From assembly GCF_004379255.2 (NCBI RefSeq), contig NC_056043.1:2170001-2234000 (forward strand): 64,000 bases of DNA, in the 5' to 3' direction. Below the pieces are notes generated by a model that saw only the letters and a list, made by a program, of their open reading frames with translations, had not been told where the DNA came from and did no database searches. Below are positions 32,903 through 45,648 of the stretch, one piece after another. The translations under genes were made by a program, and so were the position numbers. The number at the start of each line of letters is the position of its first letter. Position 1 is the first letter of the stretch. This DNA comes from Salvia splendens (taxonomy: Eukaryota; Streptophyta; Magnoliopsida; Lamiales; Lamiaceae).

Positions 32903-33305
32903 ACAAGAACTAAAATTTGGGCTCAATGGGCTTTGGATATGTGGACATTGGGCTGGGCTTTATTAAAAGTCCGGTTTCCTAAATTTGAATTTCAGACTCA
33001 TTAAATGTAACGATGTTGGAAATGAGTTTATAAGAGAAGCTCTATTTGAGAGGAATACATATTATTGTACATAATAAAAAAAATTAATATTTTTTTTTTT
33101 GAATTTTTTGTTTGGAAATTTTCAGTATAACTAACACAAGCATAAAATCAGTTTCTATTTTGACAAACTCCCATGCAAAAAAATCGAAACTACATAAACT
33201 ACCGATCACACCTCAATTGATAAGAGGTCTCAATTCCAATACCAAATTGTCATGTTCGAGTCAACTCAATAATCAATTTATGGAACTCAAATTTTTCCCA
33301 ATTCT

Positions 33306-33773
33306 TCACATGATCGTGCACGCCGGGTCGCTCGACCGCGTTTCATAAACCGGGTAGCTGTTATACCCGGGATAGCTTGGCGCGTACGACCACACGAATG
33401 GCACCGCCGGCGCCGGCGCCGGCGCCTCCACCTTAGCGGGGGGTTTCTCCTCCTTCTTATCCTCACCGACGCTCACGAGCTCCGCGTGCCCCACGCCCTT
33501 CCTCAGCTGGCGCGTGAGAACCACCGCGTCGATGCTCTCCCCCACCACCACCACCACCACCTGATCCTTCTCCGCCCCCGCCAGAGCCGCCGATTCGACG
33601 CCGGAGATACCGACCGCGATTTTTAGGGCTTTGTAGCGAAATTTCTCGTCGTTCATCGACACCCTCACCACAATCTTAACCTGCATCGAATTATCGAAAT
33701 TAATCACTCAATCGATTCAATTAAGCAGTAGCGGAAGAGGAATTCAACGATTTTGCAGTGAATTTACCTTCAT
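33306..33773 (-). CDS. Small HMA-fold isoprenylated protein (HIPP-like)
   Basis: Exon 1 encodes only Met-Lys (33768-33773); exon 2 is 33306-33680; total 126 residues. The beta-alpha-beta HMA fold is visible: KIVVRVSMNDEKFRYKAL, IAVGISGVESAAL, VVVVGESIDAVVLTRQL. The metal-binding CxxC of the family is replaced by MNDEK, so metal binding by that site is unlikely. An Ala/Pro/Glu linker and a Tyr/Pro tail follow. The protein ends in CTIM, a CaaX signal for isoprenylation, so it is likely membrane-attached. Plant HIPPs with lost CxxC are known. The very short first exon is typical of this subgroup. The linker DNA has a GGCGCC repeat near 33403-33424. Confidence 0.87.
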
Positions 33774-36700
33774 TTTGTTGATTGATGAACGCGATCGATG
33801 AAATTTGAGAGAATTGAGGTGAAATGTTGTTGGGTAGAGAGCAGTGTGTTTGAATGGAGTAAAAATGAGTTGAGAGAGCTGTATTTATAGCTATAGGAAG
33901 CAGTCGTGAAAAAATTTACACGCGTAAACTATTTATTTTTATTTTTTATTTTTAATAAAGTTGTAGGGTTACTAACAAATGTTAATTTTGTTGGTAATGT
34001 TACATTCAAGAAATTCGAAGTAGTTTCAGAAATTCTTCTAATATAAGACGTTTTAATACTACCAAAGATGATAGTTAATCCATATTTATATTCTCTTGGA
34101 TACAATTGAAGTATATGGTAATTTTTTACAATGATGAAGCAAAATAAATTTAAAGTAGGTGGATTTTTCGTGTGATTGTAATTGTAATTAATTAAACTTG
34201 GAATCTAAATGTTGATATTATGATATCAACCTCTGCGTCATTGTTTAAGAAATGGGTCCATAATTTATGTCGAACCCACAAAGCATATTCAATGTAATTT
34301 CAAGGAAGATACATCACATCAATGTAGGTTGTTAGAAAAGTAGACCGAGTATATATGGTCAAGTAATAATAATAATAATAATATTTTGAAGTAGACTATA
34401 AATGAAATCATAGTCTTTTTGACTTAATTGTATTATATTTGAAGTAGTCTATGATAAAATCAAAATTATTGCTATTATTAATTTAGTTAAATTCTGTTCA
34501 AATTTATTAAATATAATATTCTACGAGTTGATATAATTAATTTAACTGTCTCAATGTATAAACTATTTCAGTATTTTGAATAAAATACACCACAAAAAAC
34601 AAAGGCATTATAGATTACTAAAAAGTACAGTACTTAGTAAATTTCTCAAAAATACAACTTACATATTAAATTTAATGTTTATACCGTGAATTTCATATTT
34701 TACGGGATATTTCAAGGCCCAAATAATAAATTCAGTTAGTGATCATTCTCAAAAAAGATTTTAATCAGTGATCACATTCTTTGATTATATTTTGATCTTT
34801 CAAAAATCAGTACCTAACTTTGCCAAAATCCTAAAACTGTTATAAATTTATAAAAGTATAAATAAAAATTTTATGAAAATAAATATACTTAATTTATTCG
34901 TTAAACTTGGGTCTAATCCCCAATCACACGGTTTACTTTACAAAACTCTCTTTTTGAAAAAATGGTTTCTTTTCTGAAAAAAGTAATTTTTCTTTTTAGG
35001 CAACGTGTGAATGCAATTCAATAGTGAGATAGAGAGTCACGATTGGTTATTTCACCTGAAATTTTGCTTACAGCATATTAATAATTAATTACTCATAATA
35101 TCTTTATTCGAGGACGTTCTAGGGTGAGATTTGTATAATTTTTATATTTAATTAATTCAATTAACGTTTAATAAACTATTACTAATTCATACTTATCTGT
35201 TGTAGTATAAAAATACTACTAAAAAAAGACTTGTGGGGCATAATTTTGAGTTTGAAATCCGACCTTCTCGATCAAGCATTTATTGTTTATGACTATTGGG
35301 GGCATAATTTTGTATTTTTGTACCTTGTGTCACAAATATAAATCGTAGCTATAGCTATACTAAATTAACTTTTGTAAATATAATTGAGTAAACACAAAAC
35401 AAATGTCTTCAAATGATAATCATCCTATAATTATATTTATAAAATTTCACTAGTATTTCGCTTTTATGCAAGTGTCAGTGTCAGTGTCAGTGACAAATTC
35501 ATAAATGGAACCAGTGAGATCAAATACAGTGAAAAAATATCGTTACTAGTATCGAAAGACAGAGACATCACAAACAATGGATGACAGACGAAGAACATAA
35601 ATGAGCCCAATTTCAAAATGATGGAGTTAAGCTACTGTACTGAAATTCAAAAACCAAATTTAATAGAGTTTTTCAGTTTCTTGAATTGAAGGTGGGGTCA
35701 GACCCACAACTCCATCTAGATCTATCATTTTGCAATGGAATCTTCTAAATAAATCCATAATCCTTTGGTTGTTAACAATATCAATTTGATTGATCATTTA
35801 TAAATAATCTATTTAATTATAGTATTCTTAATTATTAAAAAAGAAATGTGAAATAAAACCGCTAAAAGTTGAATGGGTCAAGTCAATATCACTCGTTGTA
35901 ATATCACCCTATCAGTTTGTGGTTCAACTTTTCAAACCAAAGATGACGTTCCACGAAATATAGAGCTTCACGACTCATGAAATTTCCACATAATAACAAC
36001 AAAGGCTTGGATTTCATCTTACTTTTGGCTGTTTTCTATACATAAATATTGATGGTGATTTATATTTGGCTTGATTCAAGGGAGCAATAAACTAGATTAT
36101 ATTTTTTAATAATGTAACCATTACATATACTTAAAATGGGTTTATTGACCAATAAGTCACCACCATTTCCCATCATTTCTTATTATTTCATTTCTTATTA
36201 TTCAACTTAAAATTTATAATCGAGTGGGTGTTGAAATTGAATTTTAGTAAACGATCGAACCATTATTGTCAAAAAAAGTAGTGTTGATATTGAATTAGTC
36301 CATTGCACCAAAAAATCACAACCTCTTACATAAGTTACAAATTAGATTGAAACTTTCAACATATGCAATTAAGTTCCCACTTTTCAATCTCTATCTTTTC
36401 AAACATCCCCAACAAAATGTCCCCTCAATTGAAGTGAGCACAAATTCCTACATACCACGATTTTCGAAAAGCAAAACCATGTTGTGATAAAAATTCATGA
36501 GTTCCATCCTAAAACCAATTGGTGATAGGAGGAGTGGCCCATTAGAATTATATAGTGGTTTCAAATCTATGTGAATACCGATGTGGGATAGTTGTAATAT
36601 ATTATTTTAGTTTCAATTGCCAACTCCCTCCCTCAAACCCTTCAAGGTGAACCTTGGAGGGGTTGGACTTTTTTTCTGATCAATTGGACTACTTGTCCAA

Positions 36701-36829
36701 TTTTTTTCTGATCGGTTGGACCACTAGCCCAAATTTTAAGCCCAGATATACTGCTGGGTCAGTCATTTTTTCGGTCTCAGTCCAGATATACTGCTTGATC
36801 AGTTAAATTTGACCCACAATCGGCGACCC
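33774..36829. other. Long AT-rich intergenic region
   Basis: The first 150 bases are the promoter of the HMA-type gene. The rest is AT-rich with simple repeats (ATA run near 34365-34385, GTGTCA run near 35472-35490). A short GC-richer block (36580-36830) carries CCGATGTGGGATAG and a duplicated AGATATACTGCT, and is the internal part of a Copia-type remnant in minus orientation. No gene seen. Confidence 0.5.
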
Positions 36830-37056
36830 GCTCTGATACCATGTTGATTAGTGATAATCGAGAGAGGGAAGAAACGATAGAAGACATAGTTGGAGGAATT
36901 TTTTGTGTTATTGATCAAATGGAGCAACTCTCTTAAAATAGAGAGTTACCCTAATTTACGTATGGAAGGAGATCCCCTAATTATGATTGTATCAATTACA
37001 TACTAATCCCATGATTTATTCCCTAATTACCGTTATTCTATTTCCATATTCTAACA
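36830..37056 (-). mobile_element. Copia-type LTR remnant with tRNA-Met primer site
   Basis: On the minus strand an LTR runs from TGTTAGAATATGG at 37056 to ..TAATCAACA ending at 36842 (215 bp, TG..CA borders). TGGTATCAGAGC (36830-36841) follows, the primer-binding site complementary to initiator tRNA-Met used by Ty1/copia elements. No second LTR and no gag-pol is seen in the flanking DNA, so it is a truncated or TRIM-like remnant. Confidence 0.75.
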
Positions 37057-38582
37057 TGTTGAACATGGAAGCAGAGGCGGACGCATAGATTTGTTTTGAC
37101 ATGGGCTATTATTCTAATTTCGAGTTCAATTTTGATACAGTAATTTTCCTATATTTTGTTGCAGTAATAAGGGCTTTTGCACGACTCTACACACAAAATA
37201 TAAAAAATTCTATGATATTACACAAATAAAAAGAATTTTATAACCTGGTAAAAGCTTAAACCCGTCCTTGCTTCTACGTGTGTCCGCGGACCACCACTGC
37301 AATTCAATAAATCTTTAATATTAGACTAATTTGTATATACATATAATTAAATATATCAAAGCAAGCATGATAATATTTTATAAATTAAACCAATAAATTT
37401 AGAAGGATGATTAAGAACATACCTCGAGAGAGAAGAAGAAGAAGCTCATTACCCAGTTCCTAAACATTTGAGTATGGTTTGGACAGAAATACCAATCGCA
37501 TACTAATTTATATCAAATGCTAACGCGTACCAAATATGTGAATTGTAACGAAATTATCTTGATCAAGACCTAAATATATTTTACATATATTGTTAATTTC
37601 ATTTGATGCAACTACTAAGTTTTTTTTAGGTGTTGATAGCTATTATGTTCGATTACTAGGAAATTGGCCGGAAACCAACAGTTGTTGACATATAATCACA
37701 TATAATGTGTATTTGTCCTTTCGACATGGGTCAAATTGTAAGAAATGTAAATATTTTTTTTTATAAAAAATGTATTTTTTGGATCTTATAAATTGGGTAT
37801 GAAATATTATTGATGCACTCATCTTCCACCATTTAAAAAACTATTTTGTCATTTTATTGTCCATAATTTATAAAATCATTTCCTATCTATTTCACTTTCA
37901 GTATGCAGGTCCCACATTTTACAAACTTTTTACATTCACAATACAATATAAAACTAATACTCTACTTTAAATGGATCTCACCTTCTTCCTTTATTTTTCT
38001 TTACAAAGTCAAATATTTTCTAAAAATCCGTGCCAAGTTAAAATGACTCTTTAAGTGGTGGAAAAAAAAGAAAATATATTTTTTAGGGGCAGAAACAACC
38101 TACTACTATTTTACTTAATGGGTCTAGGCTTGGATATGAAATGCAACCGCAAATCAAAAATCGATCCTGACCTTTAATAAATTTATCAATTCTATCTCTC
38201 CATTGTAATTTATCAATTTTATTTCAATTATTCACATACAAAATTATTAAAATCTTTTTAACTACCAAGAAATAAACTTGTAACAAAACAAACAATCATG
38301 ATAATGCGCTAACATTGATCGAATACGCCTCTAATTAGGTATAAACATAGTTCAAAAAAGGTCAAATCTTTGATGATTCCATCGTATAAGAATCCTACGT
38401 CTGTACTGAATTCTTTCTACTTAAAGAATCTCCTCTTGGATTTTTGGGAAAATTAGGAGGTTCTCTAAAAGAAATATGGCTTTTTGAACGCGATTACATA
38501 CAAAAGCAAGAGATCAAATCCACCGAGTTCGAGAGAAGCATATACAGGCCATAGCCCTGAGTTGCTCTGGCTTATACCTGCA
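37057..38582. other. Intergenic, possible hAT relic, no gene
   Basis: CAGAGGCGGACGC near 37073 and, in inverted order, GTCCGCGGACCACCACTG near 37283-37300 suggest hAT-type termini, but no target duplication was found. The rest is AT-rich. The 3' flank of the RAD52-like gene begins near 38400. Confidence 0.4.
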
Positions 38583-40215
38583 CTACTCCAATTCTTCATG
38601 ATAAAGATGAAGTCCCAGCCCTAGGCGAGCACAAGCTCGGCGAAATGCCATTGCTTCTGCCTTTTGCACTGGACTCCCGTAGCTTGTGTCACTAGCTGAA
38701 GCACTGCCTGTTGCTTCCCTGAATATCTACTTCATATGAAACAAACCACGATGTTAGGATAAGGATGAATTACATCGGACACGAGCCTCAACAAGTTTGT
38801 GGGCTTACTTGGTACTATATCTCTAAATATTCGACTTGAAAAAGCACATATAGGACCAAATTCATTTGATCACACAATTCAGACATGCAAGTTCAATGGA
38901 AATCGGGGATTCATATTCGAAAAACAATAGCAAGAGTCCTCACAAGATCCTAAGCAGGTAATGTTGGTAAGTGGAGCCACAAAATCACAACTAAGACGAG
39001 AGAAATATCAAAAGCAGTTGACACACTCTTTAGCACTAAAGTCTATGGATTCAAAGGAGCCCTCTATATTGAGGCCTTGAAACTAACACTGCAGTCGAAG
39101 ACAAGCTATAAACACATCAGCTGTATTTTTTATAACGAGCCACAAAATCACAACCAAGACGAGAGCATGATCAAAAGCAGTTGACACTCGCTTTAGCACT
39201 AAAATCTAGAGCTATAGATTAGATGCAGTCCTCTATATTGCGACCTTCAAATTAACACTGCAGTCGATGTTAAACTACAAATACGTCATCTGTATTGTTG
39301 ATAACTGGAGACACAAAATAACAATTAAGACGAGAGCAAGATCAATAGCAGTGCACACACTCTGTAGCACTGAAGTCGCTCTCCATATTACAAACTTGAA
39401 ACTAACACAACTGTTGATGTTAAGCTACAAACACATCATCCACATTACCATTGCAACAATGAGAAAGGCAACAATACCTCTGCATCAGTCCCGTAAAGTG
39501 TGACGCGATAGACGACCGATACAGAATTGCCATCAGCTGAGTAAGTGATGCTACGAACCTCACCGGACCATTCTACAAACAGAAGATTGCAAACTGCTTT
39601 CACTCTTTATGATTGACAATTATAAATAATTGGACTAATTCTGAGGAATTCTGCAATCCAATCCCTTTAAACTGGAAAAGAATCAATCATTCAATCCAAA
39701 TTGATAAAATAATCAAGTGCTTTAGAATATCCCCAATTTTCCAGTCCATCTTCTTAAACCCTAAACCCTAATACTGATATAGTGTGTGCATACCTGGTGC
39801 GTGTAGGTTCAAAATTCGATTCAATACGTGCCTGCAAAGTTGATAGAAGCTTGAATTGAAGAACAAATTCTTAAAAAAACGAGAACTTCGATTTCCAATT
39901 TGAGAAGAAAAGGAGATGAAGAGAGGGAGAATACCAAGGAACGTATCTAATTGAGAAGCCAGAGGATTCGGTGCGGGATTTGAGAAGCGATTCGGGGATC
40001 TTTTTGTTCAAGTCCTTGAGAATTTCGAAAAGGGGCTTGCTTATTCCGGCGGTGGGCACAACGGCTTCGTCGGCGTCAGAGCCGAAATTGGAGTCTTGCC
40101 GCTGCGATTTGGAAGAGGAAGAGGAAGAGTAGTATGGTTTTGAGGAGAAACGACGAGCTCGCAGATGAAAGCAGTAAGCTTGAGCAATTTTGGAGATGGA
40201 GATTTTGGCTGCCAT
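38583..40215 (-). CDS. Organellar RAD52-like DNA-repair protein (RAD52-1/ODB1 type)
   Basis: Four exons: 39935-40215, 39794-39831, 39478-39572, 38583-38726; 558 nt, 185 residues. The N-terminus is rich in Arg, Ser and Ala without acids (SKIAQAYCFHLRARRFSSK), as in a mitochondrial targeting sequence. The RAD52-fold core follows: IRYVPWHVLNRILNLHAPEW, SGEVRSITYSADGNSVSVVY, RVTLYGTDAEIFREATG and the C-terminal AMAFRRACARLGLGLHLYHEE. Known role: plant RAD52-1/ODB1 binds single-stranded DNA and anneals strands in mitochondrial recombination and splicing. No break seen. Intron 3 holds a tandem repeat. Confidence 0.88.
38972..39455. repeat. Diverged tandem repeat, about 165-bp unit, in RAD52-like intron
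   Basis: Three degenerate units begin near 38972, 39137 and 39307, each opening with GAGCCACAAAATCACAAC-like and AAGACGAGAG words. All then contain AGCAGTTGACAC.C and TTTAGCACTAAA, and end with ACACTGCAGTCGA..TTAAGCTACAAAC. They lie wholly inside the last intron, and the third abuts the exon 3 splice donor. Confidence 0.75.
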
Positions 40216-40428
40216 TGATCTTCGAGTTTCTCTTCACTCCAACTTTGAGATGTTTAAGCTTCAGGATTAAATTACTAATATTTTACCTCTTTCATCTAGG
40301 CATAGTCAGGGTTAAATTACTAATATGCCCTTGGTGTTTCTCCAATTGAACCAAACAGAAATTGGGCTTTAATATTGACAAGCCCATTTTCCACAAACCC
40401 TTTAATTAAGAACTCATTTTCTTATATA

Positions 40429-40627
40429 CTCCCCTTTTAGGAGTCCTATTCTTAGTGGTATGAATTTGAAGAAATGTTAAAAAAAGTGTTGAAAAAAAGT
40501 TAAGTGAGTGGAATAAGTTAGTGGAAGGTGTGACCATATTATCATTTATGGTAAAAGTGAACCGAGATTTTTATTTGCGGACGGACTAAAATACCAAGAC
40601 ATGACTCCTATTCGCGGACGGAGGGAG
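40429..40627. mobile_element. Stowaway-like MITE (199 bp)
   Basis: TA duplication on both sides (40427-40428, 40628-40629). Terminal CTCCCCTTTTAGGAGTC on the left and, inverted, CTCCCTCCGTCCGCGAATAG on the right. Tc1/mariner-class Stowaway ends of plants start CTCCCTCCGT. No coding capacity. Confidence 0.75.
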
Positions 40628-41027
40628 TATGTTGGAGGAGTATTTTAGTTTGTAAGAAATATTTGAGAGGAAAATGGAGGGAATATATGAGAAATGGTTT
40701 AGGAGAAGTAAAACTAAGAAGCTTTTTATTTAATTTCTCAGACTTCTTAAATTATGCAAAATGGTACAACTCTTCCATGTTTATAGGCATCCAATTCCTA
40801 TTCTAAAAATATCTACTTCATTCTTTCATGTTCTAAATATCTAAATTTTTATATATAAAACTTTAGATATTTTTTAAAATAATATCTATAATCTAGAGAA
40901 TTCTCCTAAAATACCTATATATTTTAATATTTACTAATATTTAGAAAATTCTACATAATACAAAATCAAGTTTTTATTTTAATATTCCAACATTCCACAC
41001 CCAAGTCTCATTTCTGTCTCTGCAACC

Positions 41028-41055
41028 ATGACTGCCTACTGCGGAAAGTACGCTG
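41028..41055 (+). pseudogene. Orphan first exon resembling cytosolic fructose-bisphosphate aldolase
   Basis: ATG at 41028 reads MTAYCGKYA and is followed in phase 1 by a good donor (GCTG|GTAAGATT). Cytosolic plant aldolases start MSAYCGKYKDELI or similar, with the first intron after that stretch; the split G would complete an Asp codon as in the family. No second exon was found in the next several kb, where Helitron-like and Stowaway DNA lies instead. The stretch is short, so the call is tentative. Confidence 0.4.
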
Positions 41056-41111
41056 GTAAGATTTTCAGTCAGTTGCTTTTTTTTAACCTTTTTCTAACCA
41101 CAGTTTTGTAG

Positions 41112-42400
41112 TACCTACTAGTATTAACACTCGTGTTATACACGAGGCATAAGAGTTTCAAAAAATGAATACAATTTTTAAAGAATTTATAGTAAATAAG
41201 AACCTGAAGTAATGTGAAGATTTACAAAAAGAAAAATGTAGTTATATTGTCCCATTTTAAATGAAAAATTTATAACTGAGCAAACTCTGGGGGCAGCCAT
41301 CTTCTGGCAATAACCTACTACCCATTAAGTGGTAATTCTAGCCATGCAAACGAAAAACAGGTGGAGAATTACCAGGGTTCATACTATTATCAACTTTACC
41401 TACCATTGAGGTAAATCCAAACATCGAATTATATGATCGGATATTTTTCAGATAGTGAGCACTCTTCAAGTCTTTAGAGAACATTAACGTATATAATGCT
41501 CGAGAGGAGTTAACATATTAGGAATATGGATATTCTCATTCATACAACAAATTGATAAAATTTGGCGTGACTGCTCTTATCTTTTTATCTTTTCATATTA
41601 AGTCTTAATCGACGACGTAGTATTTCTAAAAATTTATTTAATTGTTTATTTCTAATAATTCTTGATTTCAGACATAATAATCTGGTTTTTATTTCTGATT
41701 GGAGGTATGAGAGTAGGGTGATAGTATTATTGATTTGTGTAGCTTTTGGGTTTTCCAGTTACATATTAGTAAAACTTAGTTGTTGTGAACTTTTACTTTT
41801 TAGATGTTCTTTTATGCAAGAGCTATGATGATTTTTTATTGATGTCATTGATATCTTCACTCTAATGAATGATTTATAGAGAGGAATTTCTCGGCAGACC
41901 AAAAAGAATCCTAGAGGAGATGATTATATTATGCTCTCTCTTTTTTCCATCTGTATGTATTATGTGTGAAGAAAGGCGGCAACAACAATGGCTTCGCCGG
42001 TGGCGGATGACAGCTTTAGACAACTGAGACCATGGAGAAGATAAAACAAGATAGACGGAAAAGAGGTTGATTGGTTACGCCACCTTCAAGCATGTTGATT
42101 CGCTGTCGGTGGCTTATAGCGACTGAACGCTGGACGTGGTGAAAGTGTGATTGTTTTGTTCGAAAAATATACAAAATTGTTCTAATCAACATGTTTCAGT
42201 GTTACTTTAATTCTCAATTTATTTAATTTTACATTTGTAATGATCTAAAATAGTGTTATTAAGTACATATTTATATTCAAAGTCCACAAAATAGTACTCA
42301 TTCATTATTGTATTTCTCATTTATGTTACTTTATTGAGAATGTGTAATCAATGCGTGAAAATTATTTAGCCAGTGCATCGCACAGGTAATTACACTAGTT
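41112..42400. mobile_element. Helitron-like region with two outward 3' ends
   Basis: The minus strand at 41112-41146 reads hairpin CTCGTG-TATAA-CACGAG then TGTTAATACTAGT. The plus strand at about 42373-42400 reads GTGC-ATC-GCAC then AGGTAATTACACTAGT. A short hairpin about 10 bases before CTAG(T) is the 3' end of plant Helitrons. The interior has no helicase gene. The 5' TC ends were not placed. Confidence 0.45.
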
Positions 42401-43788
42401 TCAGTAAAACCACCAGTGATGCTAAAATGGCCATGACTGACCATAATCAGATTTTTATTAGAAAATCAGGCCATTTCAATCAAATTTAAAGTATCAAAAT
42501 TTCCAGGACTATTCTACCCTCTGCCTTAACTCATCCAGTTATATTTTTCTTAGCTTTTAAGATTTATACCTTTTAATTTATTTTCTCAAAATTTTATTTA
42601 TAGTAAGAGCTAGTAGCAATATTAAGTACTATAATATAATATTATAATTAAACGTTTAAATTCTTTTTACTGTACATGCAATAGTGTCACGTTTTACACT
42701 AATAATAAATAATAAATTAATATAAATATAGCTATATAAAGTAAGTAAAATACAGAGTTAACATTTGAAATTAATGATAATTTTCAAAATAATGTTATGA
42801 CACTATAATAAAGTCTGCAATATAACAATAGAAAAGATTGTTAAATTATCATTTTGGATATTTGACAATAATGTTATGAATCTTATGATTGCTGAGAAAC
42901 TAGAACCAGATACATAAGAAATTACTATCATTTTGGATGCCTCCACAAATTGCTCCAAAATTCAAGAAAGTCAACCACCAATTAATCACAATTGCTCCAC
43001 AATTAGATAATTTATTTTTCGTTGCAATCAAAGACCAATACACTCACTCAATACATGGTTATACACTGCAAAATTCACACACATAACATAATCATCATTT
43101 CACAATCACCAAGTAAATTCAAGAGAATCCGGGCCAGAAGGGCAGCACCACGGAGACCAATGTGAGAGGCGGAGCGCAAGGCCGGCTGCGAATGGTCGAG
43201 AGCCGAGAGAGGTGACATGGTAGGGTTCTGATTTTGCGAAGACGGATGAAAGAGAGGATAGGTTGAGGCAGTCACAAAACCAAAATTTTTGTCACTGACG
43301 AATAAGTATCATATGATCCAATAAAATGTTCTTTTTTTCTACTTATCTATAATAGTATTAATAATTTGAAATTTCATGATGTCTATTCGCTAATTTATTT
43401 ATTAATCTTTAATAAGAATTAAATGTTAAAAGTTAGTAAGAATATATTCTTTCCGTCCCATAAAAATAAATAGCGTTGGTAAAATAACCAAGCTAGCTAA
43501 CTAGAGTATTGCTAAAACAAAAATGTCAGTGTTGAGTTAAGGGGGATTCAAACACTACACTTCAGAATCACGAATATGTGACTAAGGCAACCACCAACTG
43601 CCATAGGACTTATTCAGTGGAATAATAAAGCATAGATATATAATACTCTCTTTTTGTCCCCTATTACATACTCTATGGCATATTTTCTTTTTCAGTCCGC
43701 CATTAAATGTCTTATTTCATTTTTACTGACTTATTACTATATTTGATAAATGGCCATATATACATTTCAATAACTTACTTATTTCATA
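42401..43788. other. Intergenic, no gene
   Basis: AT-rich. A GC-richer patch at 43115-43260 carries a short minus-strand frame (SALDHSQPALRSASHIGLRG) of unknown origin. An isolated Stowaway-like end (TTTCCGTCCCATAAAAATAAATA) lies at 43450-43472. Confidence 0.4.
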
Positions 43789-44023
43789 CTTCCTCCGTCC
43801 CATATTACTTGCACTTTTCATTTTAGGCTGTAAATTTGGGATTGATTTTTTAGTATAATTAAAGTAGAATTTGAAGGGTAACGAGACATCACTTAATAAA
43901 GAACCTCTTAACTTAATGTAACATATTAATTAAATACATTAATTTTAACTTCAACTAGAAATAGTGTAAGTACTTTATGACGAGAATAAAAGCAACAGTG
44001 CATGTAACATGGGACGGAGGGAG
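43789..44023. mobile_element. Stowaway-like MITE (235 bp)
   Basis: TA on both sides (43787-43788, 44024-44025). Ends CTTCCTCCGTCCCATATTAC and, inverted, CTCCCTCCGTCCCATGTTAC match each other over more than 15 bases. No coding capacity. Another isolated end of the family lies near 44108-44125. Confidence 0.8.
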
Positions 44024-44797
44024 TATTATATTATAAAATCAATATATTAAAGTAGGATCTATGCTTCTATTAATTCATTTATTTCACATTTTATTGTAAA
44101 AGTAATACTTCATCCGTCCGTGAACTGCTTTGTAGGAAAAAGAATACCTAGATTTTTTAGGGGAAAAAGAATTCTTAAATAACTACACTAATTTTCCTCA
44201 ATTTTAGGAATCATTATATTCCTTCCTTAATTTCTTATAATTTCACCAAACGCATGGATTTAATTACTCGGAATAATATTACTTTCCACATTTTCACCAA
44301 ATAGAGGAATTTATTAATTGGGAATTAAATTATTTTTCTAGCACACAATCCATGTCAAACATACATGGCTATAGTAAAAACGATAAATTGGCTGATTATA
44401 TTTTTGGGTGTTGGGCCAAGGAATTCTTGTTAAGTGGCTGAGTGAATTAAACAAAGATTTAACAATAGCATGTCTTCCCAGTACGATTATCTGTTTAAAA
44501 GAAAAAAGAGTTTGATTTTGTGTAATGTCTAATAATAGTGTGATTAATGTGAGGTTTATTGGTGCAGGTGTTGGAAAATCATGTTTGCTTATGCAATTTA
44601 TTGGAAGATGTTTTCGACGAGCTCATGATTTTACCATTGGTTCTGAATTTGGGGCCAAAAATATAAAAATAAATAATAAAACTATCAAGTTATATATGTG
44701 GGACACGGTGAGTTCATCTTTTTTTACAATTAACTAAATAATTGATTGATTGATCAAATATATTGTGAATTTCATTTTATATTTTTTTTAAATTTAA

Positions 44798-44926
<129 letters not shown>

Positions 44927-45648
44927 TGAAGCAACATACATGTAAAATAGAGTATTTATTGTAGAACAAATTGTTGGAAAAATTATTAAGTTTTGTCAAA
45001 TTGTGGTTCGTGTGATTTTAAATAGTTGAAAAAAGCATGAAATTTGGATTTGTTCGGCAATCAACTAATGGTGATGTTTCTAGGATATAGGTGATCGAAT
45101 TTTTACCATGTCATACTTGCGAACAATTCCAGTCTTTATGATTTTTCAGACTAATTTGTAAAGTTGTGAGACGAACCAAAATTTAACCATATTTCGTTGT
45201 GTTTCTTGCTGTTTGCTTATGTATGTAACAACAGTGACTTCAAAATTAGGGAGTAATAAAAAATTAAAATTTATATATAAGCCTATTTATTTAAAATTTG
45301 TCGTTTGAGCTTTTGATATTTAAGTTTAAGCTCAATACCATATTATCTATACGAAAATTAGAAAAGAAAATAGAGAACAATGCTAGTTCACTTAAAATAG
45401 CAAAGTGAAGAAAGAAAACCGATAGCTCATAGACTTCACTAGCTGCATCATTCTGCTAGCAACTGCTCAGACTTGAGAGTCCAAGTTGCTATAATTATTT
45501 GTCGGCACTCCAAACTGAAGATCCTTGATCAATTACATAATAGCTAGAGTAGTACTATTTGATTTCATGATTGAGATATCATTAATTTATATTTCATTTT
45601 TCATGAGGGAAACTTTTAACCACATTCCTACTTGGTTGGAAGATCTTA

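Noticed and set aside
37072..37301. hAT element with CAGAGGCGGACG-like ends
   Set aside because: Inverted ends are plausible, but no 8-bp target duplication could be found, so it is left as a possible relic within an intergenic entry.
43075..43275. Minus-strand frame of 66 codons (MTASTYPLFHPSSQ..)
   Set aside because: No match to a family I know and no neighbouring exon; it may be a fragment of a lost gene, but I cannot support it.
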